A stretch of DNA of 64,000 nucleotides from positions 186,001 through 250,000 of the forward strand of contig NZ_JAEUAN010000003.1 in NCBI RefSeq assembly GCF_019511445.1, written 5' to 3'. The notes under the pieces are model-generated. The model made no database searches. It saw only the letters and a list, made by a program, of their open reading frames with translations, and was not told the origin of the DNA. This DNA comes from Aliirhizobium wenxiniae. Lineage in GTDB: Bacteria > Pseudomonadota > Alphaproteobacteria > Rhizobiales > Rhizobiaceae. Positions 10,128-19,236 of this stretch are shown in pieces; position 1 is the stretch's first letter; the number at the start of each line of letters is the position of its first letter. The translations under genes and the position numbers were made by a program.

Positions 10128-11408
10128 TCAGGCCGCCTGCTCATGGGCAGCCAGAACCCGCATGTCGAGATGTTTACCGTTATGTCCAGTAATCATAACG
10201 CGCTGAATGTCACGGGGAATAAGCCCCGGCGCTGCAACCAGCGAAAAGTTTTCCGTATGCGCCATGCCGTTCATTTCGACGATGACGGTCTGCTCGGTTC
10301 CGACCATGCGGTCGAGATGCGCATTATGCAGCGCCTCGCCACGAGCGCGAAGCCTCGCGGCGCGGTCCTTCACCAGCGCCCGATCGACCTGCGGCATGCG
10401 TGCGGCGGGCGTGCCGGGGCGTGGGCTGTAGGGAAACACATGCAGGAAGGAGATACCGGCCTCTTCGGCAAGGGTCGCAGCGCCTTCGAACATCTCTTCC
10501 GTCTCGGTCGGGAAACCGGCGATCATATCCGCACCGAAGGCAATCGCCGGCCGCAAGCGCCGCGCCTGCTCCACGAACGCCAGCGCCTCGGCGCGGGAAT
10601 GACGGCGCTTCATCCGTTTCAGGATCATGTCGTCACCATGCTGCAGCGACAGATGCAGATGCGGCATGAAACGCGGTTCTTCCGCGATCAGGTCCCAAAG
10701 ATGATTGTCGGCCTCGATACTGTCGATCGAAGACAGCCGCAGCCGCAGGATTTCCGGGACCTGCTTTAATAGCGTCTTGGCGAGAGAACCAAGCGTCGGA
10801 TTGCCGGGAAGATCCGCACCATAGCTCGTCGCATCGACGCCGGTCAGCACGATCTCGCGATAGCCGCCGTCCACGAGCTTTCGCGCCTGCTCCACCACAG
10901 CGCCCATCGGCACGGAGCGGGAATTACCACGGCCATAGGGGATGATGCAGAAGGTACAGCGGTGGTCGCAGCCATTCTGCACCTGGATGAAGGCGCGCAC
11001 ATGCCCGTCGATATGCTTGACCATCTGCGGCGCGGTGGCCTTGACGCTCATGATATCGTTGACGCGCAGTTTTTCTTCCGCCGAAACGCCGAAATCCGGC
11101 AGGCCGCGATAGGATGTGCTTTTCAGCTTCTCCTCGTTGCCCAAAACGGCATCGACTTCCGGCATGTCGGCAAACACCTGCTTTTCGGTCTGCGCCGCAC
11201 ATCCGGTGACGATGATGCGCGCATGCGGGTTTTCCCGTCGCGCCCGGCGGATCGCCTGCCGCGCCTGCCGCACCGCCTCGCCGGTGACGGCGCAGGTATT
11301 GACCAGCACGGCATTGTTCAAGCCGGCCTTTTCGGCCTCGGCCCGCATCACTTCCGATTCATAGGTGTTGAGCCGACAGCCGAAGGTTATGACCTCGACG
11401 CCGCTCAA
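10128..11408 (-). CDS. mtaB: tRNA t6A37 methylthiotransferase MtaB
   Basis: MtaB is a radical SAM enzyme that converts t6A to ms2t6A at position 37 of ANN-decoding tRNAs. Of 426 residues, the N-terminal methylthiotransferase domain carries three cluster cysteines at 11 ([12 protein letters not shown]), 39 ([10 protein letters not shown]) and 70 (VTGCAAQ). The radical SAM motif CDHRCTFC has cysteines at 147, 151 and 154, followed by IIPYGRG. A weak TRAM-like segment closes the protein. Its ATG overlaps the dapF stop codon by four bases, so dapF-mtaB-ftsY probably form one transcription unit. Confidence 0.94.
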   Translation of the reverse strand: MSGVEVITFGCRLNTYESEVMRAEAEKAGLNNAVLVNTCAVTGEAVRQARQAIRRARRENPHARIIVTGCAAQTEKQVFADMPEVDAVLGNEEKLKSTSYRGLPDFGVSAEEKLRVNDIMSVKATAPQMVKHIDGHVRAFIQVQNGCDHRCTFCIIPYGRGNSRSVPMGAVVEQARKLVDGGYREIVLTGVDATSYGADLPGNPTLGSLAKTLLKQVPEILRLRLSSIDSIEADNHLWDLIAEEPRFMPHLHLSLQHGDDMILKRMKRRHSRAEALAFVEQARRLRPAIAFGADMIAGFPTETEEMFEGAATLAEEAGISFLHVFPYSPRPGTPAARMPQVDRALVKDRAARLRARGEALHNAHLDRMVGTEQTVIVEMNGMAHTENFSLVAAPGLIPRDIQRVMITGHNGKHLDMRVLAAHEQAA

Positions 11409-12307
11409 TTTGCCTGAGCCTCCGGCTCTGCATCACGCGAAAACGCGCCGGTTTCCGGATCGACCTTGCCCGACCATTCCCATTCGGCAGGACCGGTCAT
11501 CACCACATGGTCGTTATCCTTCCACTCGATGACGAGCGGCTGACGGCTGGGTGCGGAGGCAACATCGATCGTCACCTTCCGACCGGTGCGACCGGTGCGC
11601 GCGGCAGAAACACCGGCAGCGCAGGCCGCCGAGCCGCAGGCAAGCGTCAGGCCCGCGCCGCGCTCCCAGGTGCGGGTGCGCAGGCTACTTTCGGACGTGA
11701 CCTGTGCCAGCGTGATATTGGCCTTTTCCGGAAACATCGGGTGATTTTCCAGCATCGGCCCGAAACGCTCCAGATCGAAGGTCATCGGATCATCGTCGAC
11801 CCAGAAAATCGCATGCGGATTGCCCATCGACATCGCAGATGGCGAATGCAGGATCGGCGCATCGATCGGGCCGATCTGCAGCTCGATCCGGCTCGTGTCG
11901 AAGAACTCTTCCGAAAGTGGGATCCTGTCCCACTGGAAGACCGGCTTGCCCATGTCGACGGAAATCGTGCCGTCCTCATGCTCCTCAGCATTCAAAATGC
12001 CGGCAACCGTCTGGAAGGTAAAAGTCTTGCGGCCGGTCTCGGCGGCAAGCGCCTGTACGACGCAGCGCGTGCCGTTGCCGCAGGCCTGCGCCTTGGTCCC
12101 ATCGCAGTTCAAAATATCGATCCAGGCATCGGTGCCCTGAGCCTTTGGATCGTGGATCGCCATGATCTGGTCGAACTCAGTGGCCGGATCGGCCGCGAGC
12201 GCGATTGCAGCCTCAGGTGTCACCTTGTCGGTGCGACCACGCATGTCGACGACCAGGATCTTGTTGCCAAGCCCGTTCATTCGCGCGAATTCGACCTGTC
12301 CTGCCAT
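11405..12307 (-). CDS. dapF: Diaminopimelate epimerase
   Basis: DapF interconverts LL- and meso-diaminopimelate for lysine and peptidoglycan synthesis. I choose the ATG at 12307 (300 aa, [15 protein letters not shown]) over an upstream GTG-type extension that lacks family similarity. The two catalytic cysteines are visible: C76 in CGNGTRC and a second in [12 protein letters not shown] nearer the C terminus. The gene is the head of the leftward dapF-mtaB-ftsY run and is divergent from the spermine-synthase-like gene at 12468. Confidence 0.95.
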   Translation of the reverse strand: MAGQVEFARMNGLGNKILVVDMRGRTDKVTPEAAIALAADPATEFDQIMAIHDPKAQGTDAWIDILNCDGTKAQACGNGTRCVVQALAAETGRKTFTFQTVAGILNAEEHEDGTISVDMGKPVFQWDRIPLSEEFFDTSRIELQIGPIDAPILHSPSAMSMGNPHAIFWVDDDPMTFDLERFGPMLENHPMFPEKANITLAQVTSESSLRTRTWERGAGLTLACGSAACAAGVSAARTGRTGRKVTIDVASAPSRQPLVIEWKDNDHVVMTGPAEWEWSGKVDPETGAFSRDAEPEAQAN

Positions 12308-12467
12308 GATGATATTCCACTCTTCGGGCCGCCAAACCGTCAATGGCCCACTCTTTACGGCGTATATGGCCGAAAGTGCCGCAAATTACCAGTGGCGGTG
12401 CACATGCCTAAGGATTGGCGCAAAGCCGCAACGCGTGTTAGGGGAGCCGCAAAAAAGAGGCCTCACG

Positions 12468-13142
12468 ATGTTACCCTGGGTTCAACTGGACAGCGCAAAG
12501 ATACCGGACGATGGTGGCGAACTGCGCCTGAAGCAGCGCGGCCAGGAATTCTCCATCATGCTCGGTTCGAACGAGTTGATGAACAGCCGATTGAGCGGTT
12601 CAGAAGAGGCGCTTGCCACGCTTTCCTGGGAGAAGATCAAGGACCGATCGAAGCCGTCCATCCTGATCGGCGGCCTCGGCATGGGTTTCACGCTCCGCGC
12701 AGCACTGGCGATCTTTCCGCCGGATGCCGCAGTCACCGTTGCCGAACTGGTGCCGGCAGTGGTGAAATGGGCACGCGGGCCGATGGCCGAGGTCTTCAAG
12801 GGCTGCCTCGACGACCCGCGCACGAAAATCCATCAGGGCGATGTCGGCGAGCTGATCCGCGAATCCAAGAACAGGTTCGACGCCATCCTGCTCGATGTCG
12901 ACAACGGTCCGGACGGCCTGACACGCGACAGTAACGACGCACTTTATAATGGCCGCGGCCTGCGTGCCGCCCGCGAAGCCTTGCGCCCCGGCGGCGTACT
13001 CTCCGTCTGGTCATCCGGCCCGGATTACGGTTTTACCAAACGCCTGAAGGATAGCGGCTACGACACTGAGGTCGTCAATACGCGCGCCAACGGCAAGCGC
13101 GGCGCCAAGCATGTCATCTGGGTGGCGACGCGACGCGGATAG
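12468..13142 (+). CDS. Spermine/spermidine synthase-fold protein
   Basis: A 224-residue protein with a class I SAM-binding fold of the spermidine synthase type. The nucleotide-binding loop is IGGLGMGFTL (about 67-76), followed by an acidic residue in VAELVPAVV and the motif ILLDVDNGPD. It lacks the N-terminal beta-strand domain of full-size spermidine synthases (about 290 aa), so it may be a methyltransferase-like relative rather than an aminopropyltransferase. The ATG at 12468 follows an AGAGG ribosome site. An in-frame extension upstream overlaps dapF and is not supported. Confidence 0.82.
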   Translation: MLPWVQLDSAKIPDDGGELRLKQRGQEFSIMLGSNELMNSRLSGSEEALATLSWEKIKDRSKPSILIGGLGMGFTLRAALAIFPPDAAVTVAELVPAVVKWARGPMAEVFKGCLDDPRTKIHQGDVGELIRESKNRFDAILLDVDNGPDGLTRDSNDALYNGRGLRAAREALRPGGVLSVWSSGPDYGFTKRLKDSGYDTEVVNTRANGKRGAKHVIWVATRRG

Positions 13143-13157
13143 TAGCGAAGTAATCGA

Positions 13158-13745
13158 TTATCCGAAAATTTCGTCAACCAGCGCATGCACGCGACGGAAG
13201 GCAGCCTTGGCACCTTCGGCAGCTTCCAGCTCTTCCGCTTCGGAGAGCGGCAGATCGTTATAGGCGGCAACGAAATTGCGCCAATGCAGACCACGACCAT
13301 TGGGATGGCCTGCCAGGTGCCGTGCGCCAAAATCGTCGGACAGACCGATCTTTGCCGCTTCCTTGCGCAGGAAGGCAGCCCCCAGATTGGAACCTTCGGC
13401 GACATAGATCCAGCCGAGCGCCTGAGCCGGCGTCAGCGGACCGGTCGTTGCGCCGAGTTCTTCCGGAACGCCACCGAGATCGACGATATCCTGACGCAGG
13501 GCATCGTAACGATTGCGCTCAGCCAGGCCAGGCAAGCGACGATTGAGATCCTCGTCGGCAAAAAGCGGCGCGACATCGGCATGGAAATGATGCTGCACCT
13601 CGAGGAACAGCGTGTAACGCTCGCGGCTGGCGAACGGCTCGGCGCGCATGATGCGCTTGTCCAGCGTGTCATGGGTCCCGGTCGTCAGCGCCTTTAGGCG
13701 CTGGATGCGGGTGGACTCGGTCGGACGCTCTAACTCGATCTGCAT
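13158..13745 (-). CDS. Heme oxygenase (biliverdin-producing, BphO-like)
   Basis: Heme oxygenase opens heme to biliverdin with release of iron and CO. The 195-residue product begins MQIELERPTESTR; the likely proximal heme ligand is H25 in LTTGTHDTLD, and the distal-helix signature EGSNLG is at 117-122. The start at 13745 has a GGGG ribosome site six bases away; an ATG four codons upstream is the alternative. It is convergent with the spermine-synthase-like gene. In many alpha-proteobacteria such genes sit beside a bacteriophytochrome; none is present here, so iron recovery from heme is equally possible. Confidence 0.85.
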   Translation of the reverse strand: MQIELERPTESTRIQRLKALTTGTHDTLDKRIMRAEPFASRERYTLFLEVQHHFHADVAPLFADEDLNRRLPGLAERNRYDALRQDIVDLGGVPEELGATTGPLTPAQALGWIYVAEGSNLGAAFLRKEAAKIGLSDDFGARHLAGHPNGRGLHWRNFVAAYNDLPLSEAEELEAAEGAKAAFRRVHALVDEIFG

Positions 13746-13800
13746 TACTTTCCCCATGCACTCATGTTTTTTCGCATCAAGCAAATCAAGGTGCAACAAG

Positions 13801-14886
13801 TCAAGCAGGACGTGAAGCCGGGACCTCGAAAACTTCGCCCGGCCGCATCGGCCGAAAACGCTCGCGATCGATCTTCCGCGCATCAAGCGCCGAATGCAGC
13901 GCCTCGACCGGCTGCTCGATACCTTCGTCGGTGAGCTTCACCGTGCCCCAGTGATGCCCGGCAACAAAGGAAGCACCGCAAAGCTGCATGCCTTCGACCG
14001 CCTCTTCCGGGTTCTGGTGCTGGGATTTCATGAACCAGCGCGGCTCATAAGCGCCGAAAGGCAAGTTGGCGAGCCGGAACGGCCCGTGCTTTTCGCCGAC
14101 GGCCCGATAGTTGCGCCCCTCATGAAACCCGGTATCGCCGATATGATAGATCTTTCCGGCCGGCGTCTCGAACACGAACGCGGCCCAGAGCGCCTCGCGA
14201 CGATCGCCCAATCCCCGCGCCGACCAATGGTGGCATGGCTCGCAATGGAAAACCACGTCGGGACCGACCACCTCGCTCCCGCCCCAGTCCATTACGGTGA
14301 TCTTCGCATCCGGCACGCGCGAACGGATGATCGCATCATTGCCGAGCGGTGTAATGAAATGCGGCTTATCACGGCTTTGAAGAACCCAGAGCGTCTCGAG
14401 ATCCAGATGGTCGTAGTGATTGTGCGTAACCAGCACGATATCGATCGGCGGCAGATCACCGATACGGACGCCCGGCGGATTGACCCGCTTCGGGCCGGCG
14501 AAGCTGAAGGGGCTGGTCCTTTCCGACCAGACCGGATCGGTGAGGATATTCAGCCCGGCGACCTGGATCAGCATCGAGGCATGACCGATCATCGTCACCA
14601 CGACCCGGTCGCCATTGACACGCGTCTCCGGCACCGCCTGCGGGAACGGGCTGACGAATGTTTCCGGCCAGGGAATATTGCCGTTACCGAACTTCCAGCG
14701 CAGGAGATCCAGCCCGCCGCGCGGCTCCTCGCCGCCCGGATTAAAGAATGTCTTGCCATCGAAATGGTCGGAAACGGGGCCGGAATAATACTTGTTGCCA
14801 GCCATGGCGCTCCTTGCAGTCACCCCGCCGGCAAGCGCCGCTATGGCTGCAAGGCCGGTCCATCTGAAGAATGTGCGTCGGTTCAT
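13801..14886 (-). CDS. Metallo-beta-lactamase-fold hydrolase, Tat-type leader
   Basis: A 361-residue MBL-fold protein of the UlaG/NAPE-PLD-like group. The metal site THNHYDHLD places ligands at H155, H157, D159 and H160, and the later metal residues lie in HCEPCHHW, IGDTGF and AGHHWGT. The N terminus MNRRTFFRWTG plus a hydrophobic segment and an alanine cleavage region (TARSAMA) look like a twin-arginine export signal, implying a folded periplasmic enzyme. NAPE-PLD relatives hydrolyse N-acyl-phospholipids; this substrate is inference. The heme oxygenase gene lies 55 bases downstream in the same direction. Confidence 0.85.
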   Translation of the reverse strand: MNRRTFFRWTGLAAIAALAGGVTARSAMAGNKYYSGPVSDHFDGKTFFNPGGEEPRGGLDLLRWKFGNGNIPWPETFVSPFPQAVPETRVNGDRVVVTMIGHASMLIQVAGLNILTDPVWSERTSPFSFAGPKRVNPPGVRIGDLPPIDIVLVTHNHYDHLDLETLWVLQSRDKPHFITPLGNDAIIRSRVPDAKITVMDWGGSEVVGPDVVFHCEPCHHWSARGLGDRREALWAAFVFETPAGKIYHIGDTGFHEGRNYRAVGEKHGPFRLANLPFGAYEPRWFMKSQHQNPEEAVEGMQLCGASFVAGHHWGTVKLTDEGIEQPVEALHSALDARKIDRERFRPMRPGEVFEVPASRPA

Positions 14887-14948
14887 GTCAACCTATGTAA
14901 GTCCCGTTTTCGGCTCCTCAATATTTGTGAAGCACCGATTGCCTAATA

Positions 14949-15158
14949 TTATTCGGCGTCGGTCGATTTCGGATTGGAAGGAATTATCTCGTCTCCGCGC
15001 TGCACGATATGCTCTGCGGGGAATGCACCATCCTCGATTTGCTCGAGGAACTTTTTAAGCGCGATCCCGATTGCCTCCTCCTCTGTTTTGGCGCCGAACC
15101 GGCGTTTCGCCTCGTTTGCCATTGCAATCACTTCTTTATCGCGGATGCAAAACGGCAT
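14949..15158 (-). CDS. VapB-like (Rv0623-type) antitoxin, no toxin beside it
   Basis: A 69-residue protein starting MPFCIRDKEVIAMANEAKRR and carrying the short strand-helix pattern of the PSK-type antitoxin family, in which an N-terminal DNA-binding part precedes a toxin-binding tail. The start at 15158 has a GGAG ribosome site about eight bases away. The cognate PIN-domain toxin would be expected just downstream, but only 62 bases separate this gene from the MBL-fold gene, and no toxin is encoded there. It may be a solitary regulator or the remnant of a pair. The family call is from pattern only. Confidence 0.65.
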   Translation of the reverse strand: MPFCIRDKEVIAMANEAKRRFGAKTEEEAIGIALKKFLEQIEDGAFPAEHIVQRGDEIIPSNPKSTDAE

Positions 15159-15468
15159 GCTCGATCTCCAATTTGAAAAGATTGCATTTGTTGATACGAT
15201 AACCTTCATTCGGGGCGCTGCAAATGGCCTCGCGCGGCCCTGCACCTTGACTCTCCGCCTCATTTCCTGTTTAAGCCCGGCAATCTGCTGACAAGTCACG
15301 ACTTGGAGCCGCCGACCGGGGCCGACATACTGAGCCCGGAGGTCAACATCCGACAGCGCGTTGCGCCCTCGGGTGCTTTTTGGCTTTGCGCGTTTCTGAC
15401 GTCTTGTTTTTGCCGGCAAAAGACCCGACGTTTCCGGGCACGATCTGGAAACGAAGAAGGAAGTGGCG
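15159..15468 (+). other. Non-coding leader region upstream of ffh
   Basis: This 310-bp gap between the divergent antitoxin-like gene and ffh has no convincing coding frame. It holds the promoters of both genes and some inverted repeats: ACGTC near 15400 can pair with GACGT near 15430 around the palindrome TTTTGCCGGCAAAA. A structured ffh leader has been reported in alpha-proteobacteria, and this may be it, but I cannot match a consensus by eye. I looked for 4.5S RNA (tetraloop motif GGAAGCAGCC) and did not find it. Confidence 0.35.
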
Positions 15469-17040
15469 ATGTTTGAGAACCTGCAGGACCGTCTTGGCTC
15501 CATTCTGAATGGACTGACCGGCCGTGGCGCGTTGAGCGAGGCGGATGTTTCCGCAGCCCTGCGCGAGGTTCGCCGTGCGCTTCTGGAAGCCGACGTGGCG
15601 CTCGAAGTCGTGCGCGCCTTCACCGACAAGGTCCGTGAAAAGGCCGTTGGCGCGGAAGTCCTGAAATCCATCAAGCCCGGCCAGATGGTCGTCAAGATCG
15701 TCCATGACGAACTGGTCGAGATGCTCGGTTCGGAAGGCGTCAGTATCAGCCTTCAGGCCGCAGCTCCCGTCGTCATCATGATGGTCGGTCTGCAGGGTTC
15801 GGGTAAGACGACCACGACCGGCAAGATCGCCAAGCGGCTGACCGACCGCGACAAGAAAAAGGTGCTGATGGCGTCGCTCGATACGCGCCGCCCTGCAGCC
15901 CAGGAACAATTGCGCCAGTTGGGCGTCCAGACCGGCGTCGACACGCTGCCGGTGATCGCCGGCCAGTCGCCGACCGATATCGCCGCGCGTGCCGTGCAGG
16001 CAGCAAAGCTCGGCGGCCATGATGTCGTCATCCTCGACACCGCCGGCCGTACCCATATCGACGAACCGCTGATGCAGGAAATGGCGGAGATCAAGCGGAA
16101 GTCCAATCCGCATGAAATCCTGCTCGTCGCCGACTCTCTGACCGGTCAGGACGCCGTCAATCTGGCCCGCAACTTCGATGAGCGCGTCGGCATTACCGGC
16201 CTCGTCCTGACCCGCATGGACGGCGATGGCCGCGGCGGTGCAGCGCTCTCGATGCGCGCCGTCACCGGCAAGCCGATCAAGCTGATCGGTGTCGGCGAAA
16301 AGATGACGGAGATGGAAGAATTCCATCCCCGCCGTATCGCTGACCGTATTCTCGGCATGGGCGACATTGTTTCGCTGGTCGAAAAGGCTGCCGAAAACAT
16401 CGACGCGGAAAAAGCCGCAGCGATGGCCAAGAAGATGCAGTCGGGCAAGTTTGACCTGAACGACCTGTCCGAGCAGCTGCGCCAAATGAAATCGCTCGGC
16501 GGCATGGGCGGCATCATGGGCATGATGCCGGGCATGGCCGGCATGAAGGACAAGCTCGCCGCCTCCGGCATGAACGACAAAGTGTTTGACCGCCAGCTCG
16601 CCATCATCTCCTCGATGACCAAGGCAGAGCGCGCCAACCCGGACATGCTGAAACATTCCCGCAAGAAGCGTATCGCCGCCGGCTCCGGCACGGATGCGGC
16701 GGAAATCAACAAGCTTCTGAAAATGCACCGCCAGATGGCCGACATGATGAAAATGATGGGCGGCAAGGGCAAGGGCGGCATGATGAAGCAGATGATGGGC
16801 GGCCTCGCCTCCAAGATGGGTCTTGGTGGCGGCATGGGCATGCCGGATCTGTCGAAGATGGACCCGAAGCAGCTCGAAGCCCTGCAGAAACAGGCGGAAG
16901 CAGCCGGCCTGAAGCCGGGCGGCATGCCGGGTCTTCCCGGCGGCGGTCTGCCCGGCGGAATGGGTGGCCTTCCGGGTCTCGGTGGGGCAAAGCTCCCGGG
17001 CCTCGGTGGTTTCCCCGGCCTGCCCGGCAAGAAGAAATAA
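15469..17040 (+). CDS. ffh: Signal recognition particle protein Ffh
   Basis: Ffh binds signal sequences on nascent chains and, with 4.5S RNA and FtsY, delivers them to the membrane. The 523-residue product has the N domain (1-90), the GTPase domain with P-loop GLQGSGKT at 107-114, DTAGRTHID and TRMDGDGRGG, and a methionine-rich M domain (about 300-450). It ends in a long Gly/Pro/Leu-rich tail built on GGMPG and GGLPG units, longer than in E. coli Ffh (453 aa). The ATG at 15469 is preferred over a GTG two codons upstream because of the AAGGA spacing. Confidence 0.97.
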   Translation: MFENLQDRLGSILNGLTGRGALSEADVSAALREVRRALLEADVALEVVRAFTDKVREKAVGAEVLKSIKPGQMVVKIVHDELVEMLGSEGVSISLQAAAPVVIMMVGLQGSGKTTTTGKIAKRLTDRDKKKVLMASLDTRRPAAQEQLRQLGVQTGVDTLPVIAGQSPTDIAARAVQAAKLGGHDVVILDTAGRTHIDEPLMQEMAEIKRKSNPHEILLVADSLTGQDAVNLARNFDERVGITGLVLTRMDGDGRGGAALSMRAVTGKPIKLIGVGEKMTEMEEFHPRRIADRILGMGDIVSLVEKAAENIDAEKAAAMAKKMQSGKFDLNDLSEQLRQMKSLGGMGGIMGMMPGMAGMKDKLAASGMNDKVFDRQLAIISSMTKAERANPDMLKHSRKKRIAAGSGTDAAEINKLLKMHRQMADMMKMMGGKGKGGMMKQMMGGLASKMGLGGGMGMPDLSKMDPKQLEALQKQAEAAGLKPGGMPGLPGGGLPGGMGGLPGLGGAKLPGLGGFPGLPGKKK

Positions 17041-17052
17041 GGGAGGACGCGA

Positions 17053-17370
17053 ATGGTTGATCCTGAAGTGAAGGCACGGCTTTCGAGCTACCGCCAGTCG
17101 ATCGACAATATCGATGCAGCGCTGGTGCATATGCTCGCCGAGCGCTTTCGCTGCACCAAGGAAGTTGGCGTCCTCAAAGCCAAATACGAATTGCCGCCGG
17201 CAGACCCGGCGCGCGAGGAATACCAGATCGAACGCCTTCGCCACCTGGCCAAGGAAGCCAATCTGGATCCGGATTTCGCCGAGAAGTTTTTAAACTTCGT
17301 CATCAAGGAAGTGATCCGGCATCATGAAGCAATCGCCGCCGAACACGGCGGTGCGAAAGAGACTGCCTAA
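17053..17370 (+). CDS. Chorismate mutase (AroQ type)
   Basis: Converts chorismate to prephenate for phenylalanine and tyrosine synthesis. The 105-residue all-helical protein has the AroQ pattern: an arginine on helix 1 (LSSYRQSIDNID), then FRCTKEVGVLKAKY with the conserved Lys, and REEYQIERL further on. The ATG at 17053 follows GGGAGG and lies 12 bases after the ffh stop, so the gene is likely co-transcribed with ffh. The ffh-mutase-rpsP arrangement is common in rhizobia. Confidence 0.9.
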   Translation: MVDPEVKARLSSYRQSIDNIDAALVHMLAERFRCTKEVGVLKAKYELPPADPAREEYQIERLRHLAKEANLDPDFAEKFLNFVIKEVIRHHEAIAAEHGGAKETA

Positions 17371-17451
17371 CCTTAAGCCCGCCTGACGGCGGCCTTGAAA
17401 AGAACCGGACCACCGGACGGTGGCCCAAAAGAAAACTAAGGAGTTTAAACA

Positions 17452-17811
17452 ATGTCCCTGAAGATTCGTCTCGCCCGCGGTGGTTCCAAGAAGCGCCCGC
17501 ACTACACCGTTGTCGTCGCCGACGCCCGTTCGCCGCGTGACGGCCGTTTCCTCGAAAAGCTCGGTTCCTGGAACCCGATGCTCGCCAAGGACAACGCAAA
17601 GCGCGTTGAACTGAACGAAGAGCGCATCAAGCACTGGATCGCCAACGGCGCACAGCCGACCGACCGCGTTCTGCGCTTCCTCGCTGAAGCCGGCATCGCA
17701 ACCCGCGAAGCCAAGAACAACCCGGAAAAGGCAAAGCCGGGCAAGCGCGCCGTAGAACGCGCTGCTGAAAAGGCTCAGAAGGCTGCCGACGCAGCTGCCG
17801 CTGCAGAATAA
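17452..17811 (+). CDS. rpsP: 30S ribosomal protein S16
   Basis: S16 is a small-subunit assembly protein. The 119-residue product starts [20 protein letters not shown], the family signature, and has an extra ~35-residue Ala/Lys/Glu-rich tail typical of rhizobial S16 (E. coli has 82 residues). A GGAG ribosome site precedes the ATG. The 81-bp gap after the chorismate mutase gene contains a short hairpin (CCACC..GGTGG near 17409-17425). A strong terminator follows the stop, so rimM-trmD may depend on readthrough or their own promoter. Confidence 0.98.
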   Translation: MSLKIRLARGGSKKRPHYTVVVADARSPRDGRFLEKLGSWNPMLAKDNAKRVELNEERIKHWIANGAQPTDRVLRFLAEAGIATREAKNNPEKAKPGKRAVERAAEKAQKAADAAAAAE

Positions 17812-17832
17812 TTTCTGCAACGCATGCATTCG

Positions 17833-17870
17833 ACGGGCGGTGCGGCAACGCACTGCCCGTTTTGCTGTTT
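17833..17870 (+). terminator. Intrinsic terminator after rpsP
   Basis: The hairpin ACGGGC-g-GTGCG, loop GCAA, CGCAC-t-GCCCGT spans 17833-17860 and is followed by TTTGCTGTTT. It lies between rpsP and rimM and can end or attenuate the ffh-rpsP transcript. Confidence 0.8.
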
Positions 17871-17938
17871 AGATCACCCCGCGTTGCGCAACAGACCGTT
17901 CGCGGCTAAATGAGCACAGACCAATCGGAACACCCGGC

Positions 17939-18550
17939 ATGAAGAAGCTCGAAAACCCAATCCTGATGGCGACGATCGGCGCCGCCCAAGGCCTTCGGGG
18001 CGAGGTGCGGGTCAAATCCTTCACTGACGATCCGGCAGCCCTTGGCGATTACGGCCATCTTTACGCCGATGATGGCCGCGTTTTCGAAATCCTCGAAATC
18101 CGCGAGGCCAAGAATGTCGTCGTCGTCCGTTTCCGCGGCATCAACGACCGCAATGCGGCAGAAGCCCTGAACGGCCTCGAACTCTTCGTCGAACGGGACA
18201 ATCTGCCCGACGAAGAGCTTGATGAGGACGAGTTCTTTTATGCCGACCTCGAGGGCCTCGAAGCCGTCGATGCCGAAGGCAAGAGCTACGGCAAGGTCAG
18301 CGCCGTCTTCGATTTCGGTGCGGGCGACCTGCTTGAACTGAAAGGCCCCGGCCGCCGCCCGGCGCTCATTCCCTTTTCAGAGACAGCCGTTCTGGAAATT
18401 GACCTCGAGGCCGGAAAGATCCTGATCGACCCGCAGGCAGCCGGCCTGATCGAGGATCCGAATGACCGCGATCCGACCGCCGTCGGCAAACGCCAGCCCA
18501 AACCCCGCCAGGGACCGACAAAAAAGGCTCCCGGCAAGGACGAAGAATGA
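17939..18550 (+). CDS. rimM: Ribosome maturation factor RimM
   Basis: RimM binds S19 and assists 30S head assembly and 16S rRNA processing. The 203-residue protein has the N-terminal RimM barrel ([20 protein letters not shown]) and a C-terminal PRC-barrel ([26 protein letters not shown]), ending in a charged extension of about 30 residues. Its stop codon overlaps the trmD start (ATGA at 18547-18550), so the two are translationally coupled, as in most bacteria. Confidence 0.95.
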   Translation: MKKLENPILMATIGAAQGLRGEVRVKSFTDDPAALGDYGHLYADDGRVFEILEIREAKNVVVVRFRGINDRNAAEALNGLELFVERDNLPDEELDEDEFFYADLEGLEAVDAEGKSYGKVSAVFDFGAGDLLELKGPGRRPALIPFSETAVLEIDLEAGKILIDPQAAGLIEDPNDRDPTAVGKRQPKPRQGPTKKAPGKDEE

Positions 18551-19227
18551 CATTCCGCGCCACCATTCTGACGCTTTATCCGGAAATGTTTCCCGGCCAT
18601 CTCGGCTTCTCGCTCTCCGGCAAGGCGATGGAACGCGGCGACTGGGCGCTCGACACGGTACAGATCCGCGATTTCGCCGAGGATAAGCATCGCACGGTAG
18701 ACGACACCCCTGCCGGTGGCGGCGCCGGCATGGTGCTGAAACCCGACATCCTTGCGAAAGCGATCGACTCCGTCGCAACCGACACCCGCCCTCGCCTGCT
18801 GATGAGCCCGCGCGGCAAGCCGCTCAGCCAGAGCCGGGTGCGCGAACTTGCTGATGGCGAAGGCGTCGTCATCGTCTGCGGCCGCTTCGAAGGCGTCGAC
18901 CAGCGGGTCATCGACGGGCGCCATCTCGAGGAAGTGTCGATCGGCGACTATATCCTGTCCGGCGGCGAACCGGCGGCACTGACTGTACTCGACAGTATCA
19001 TCCGCCTCCTGCCGGGTGTCATGGGCAACGCCCATTCTGGAACCAACGAAAGCTTCGAGCACGGCCTGCTGGAACACCCGCACTACACCCGCCCGCAGAT
19101 TTTCGAAGGCCAGGAGATCCCGGCCGTCCTCACCTCCGGCAATCATGCGGCGATTGAAAAGTGGCGGCTGGAACAGGCGCTGAAACTGACGCAGCAACGC
19201 CGGCCGGACCTGCTGGCCGACGACTGA
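18547..19227 (+). CDS. trmD: tRNA (guanine-N1)-methyltransferase TrmD
   Basis: TrmD makes m1G37 in tRNAs reading CNN and some GNN codons, which prevents +1 frameshifting. The 226-residue SPOUT enzyme shows the knot motifs [24 protein letters not shown] and [15 protein letters not shown]. It overlaps rimM by four bases. The TSUP transporter gene is convergent 9 bases downstream and separates trmD from rplS, which are adjacent in many bacteria. Confidence 0.97.
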   Translation: MTFRATILTLYPEMFPGHLGFSLSGKAMERGDWALDTVQIRDFAEDKHRTVDDTPAGGGAGMVLKPDILAKAIDSVATDTRPRLLMSPRGKPLSQSRVRELADGEGVVIVCGRFEGVDQRVIDGRHLEEVSIGDYILSGGEPAALTVLDSIIRLLPGVMGNAHSGTNESFEHGLLEHPHYTRPQIFEGQEIPAVLTSGNHAAIEKWRLEQALKLTQQRRPDLLADD

Positions 19228-19236
19228 CGGCTCACG

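Noticed and set aside
15159..15468. 4.5S SRP RNA gene next to ffh
   Set aside because: The conserved tetraloop motif GGAAGCAGCC is not found on either strand here.
15343..17244. A 633-codon open frame on the minus strand
   Set aside because: It is antisense to ffh and the chorismate mutase gene and has no protein-like features.
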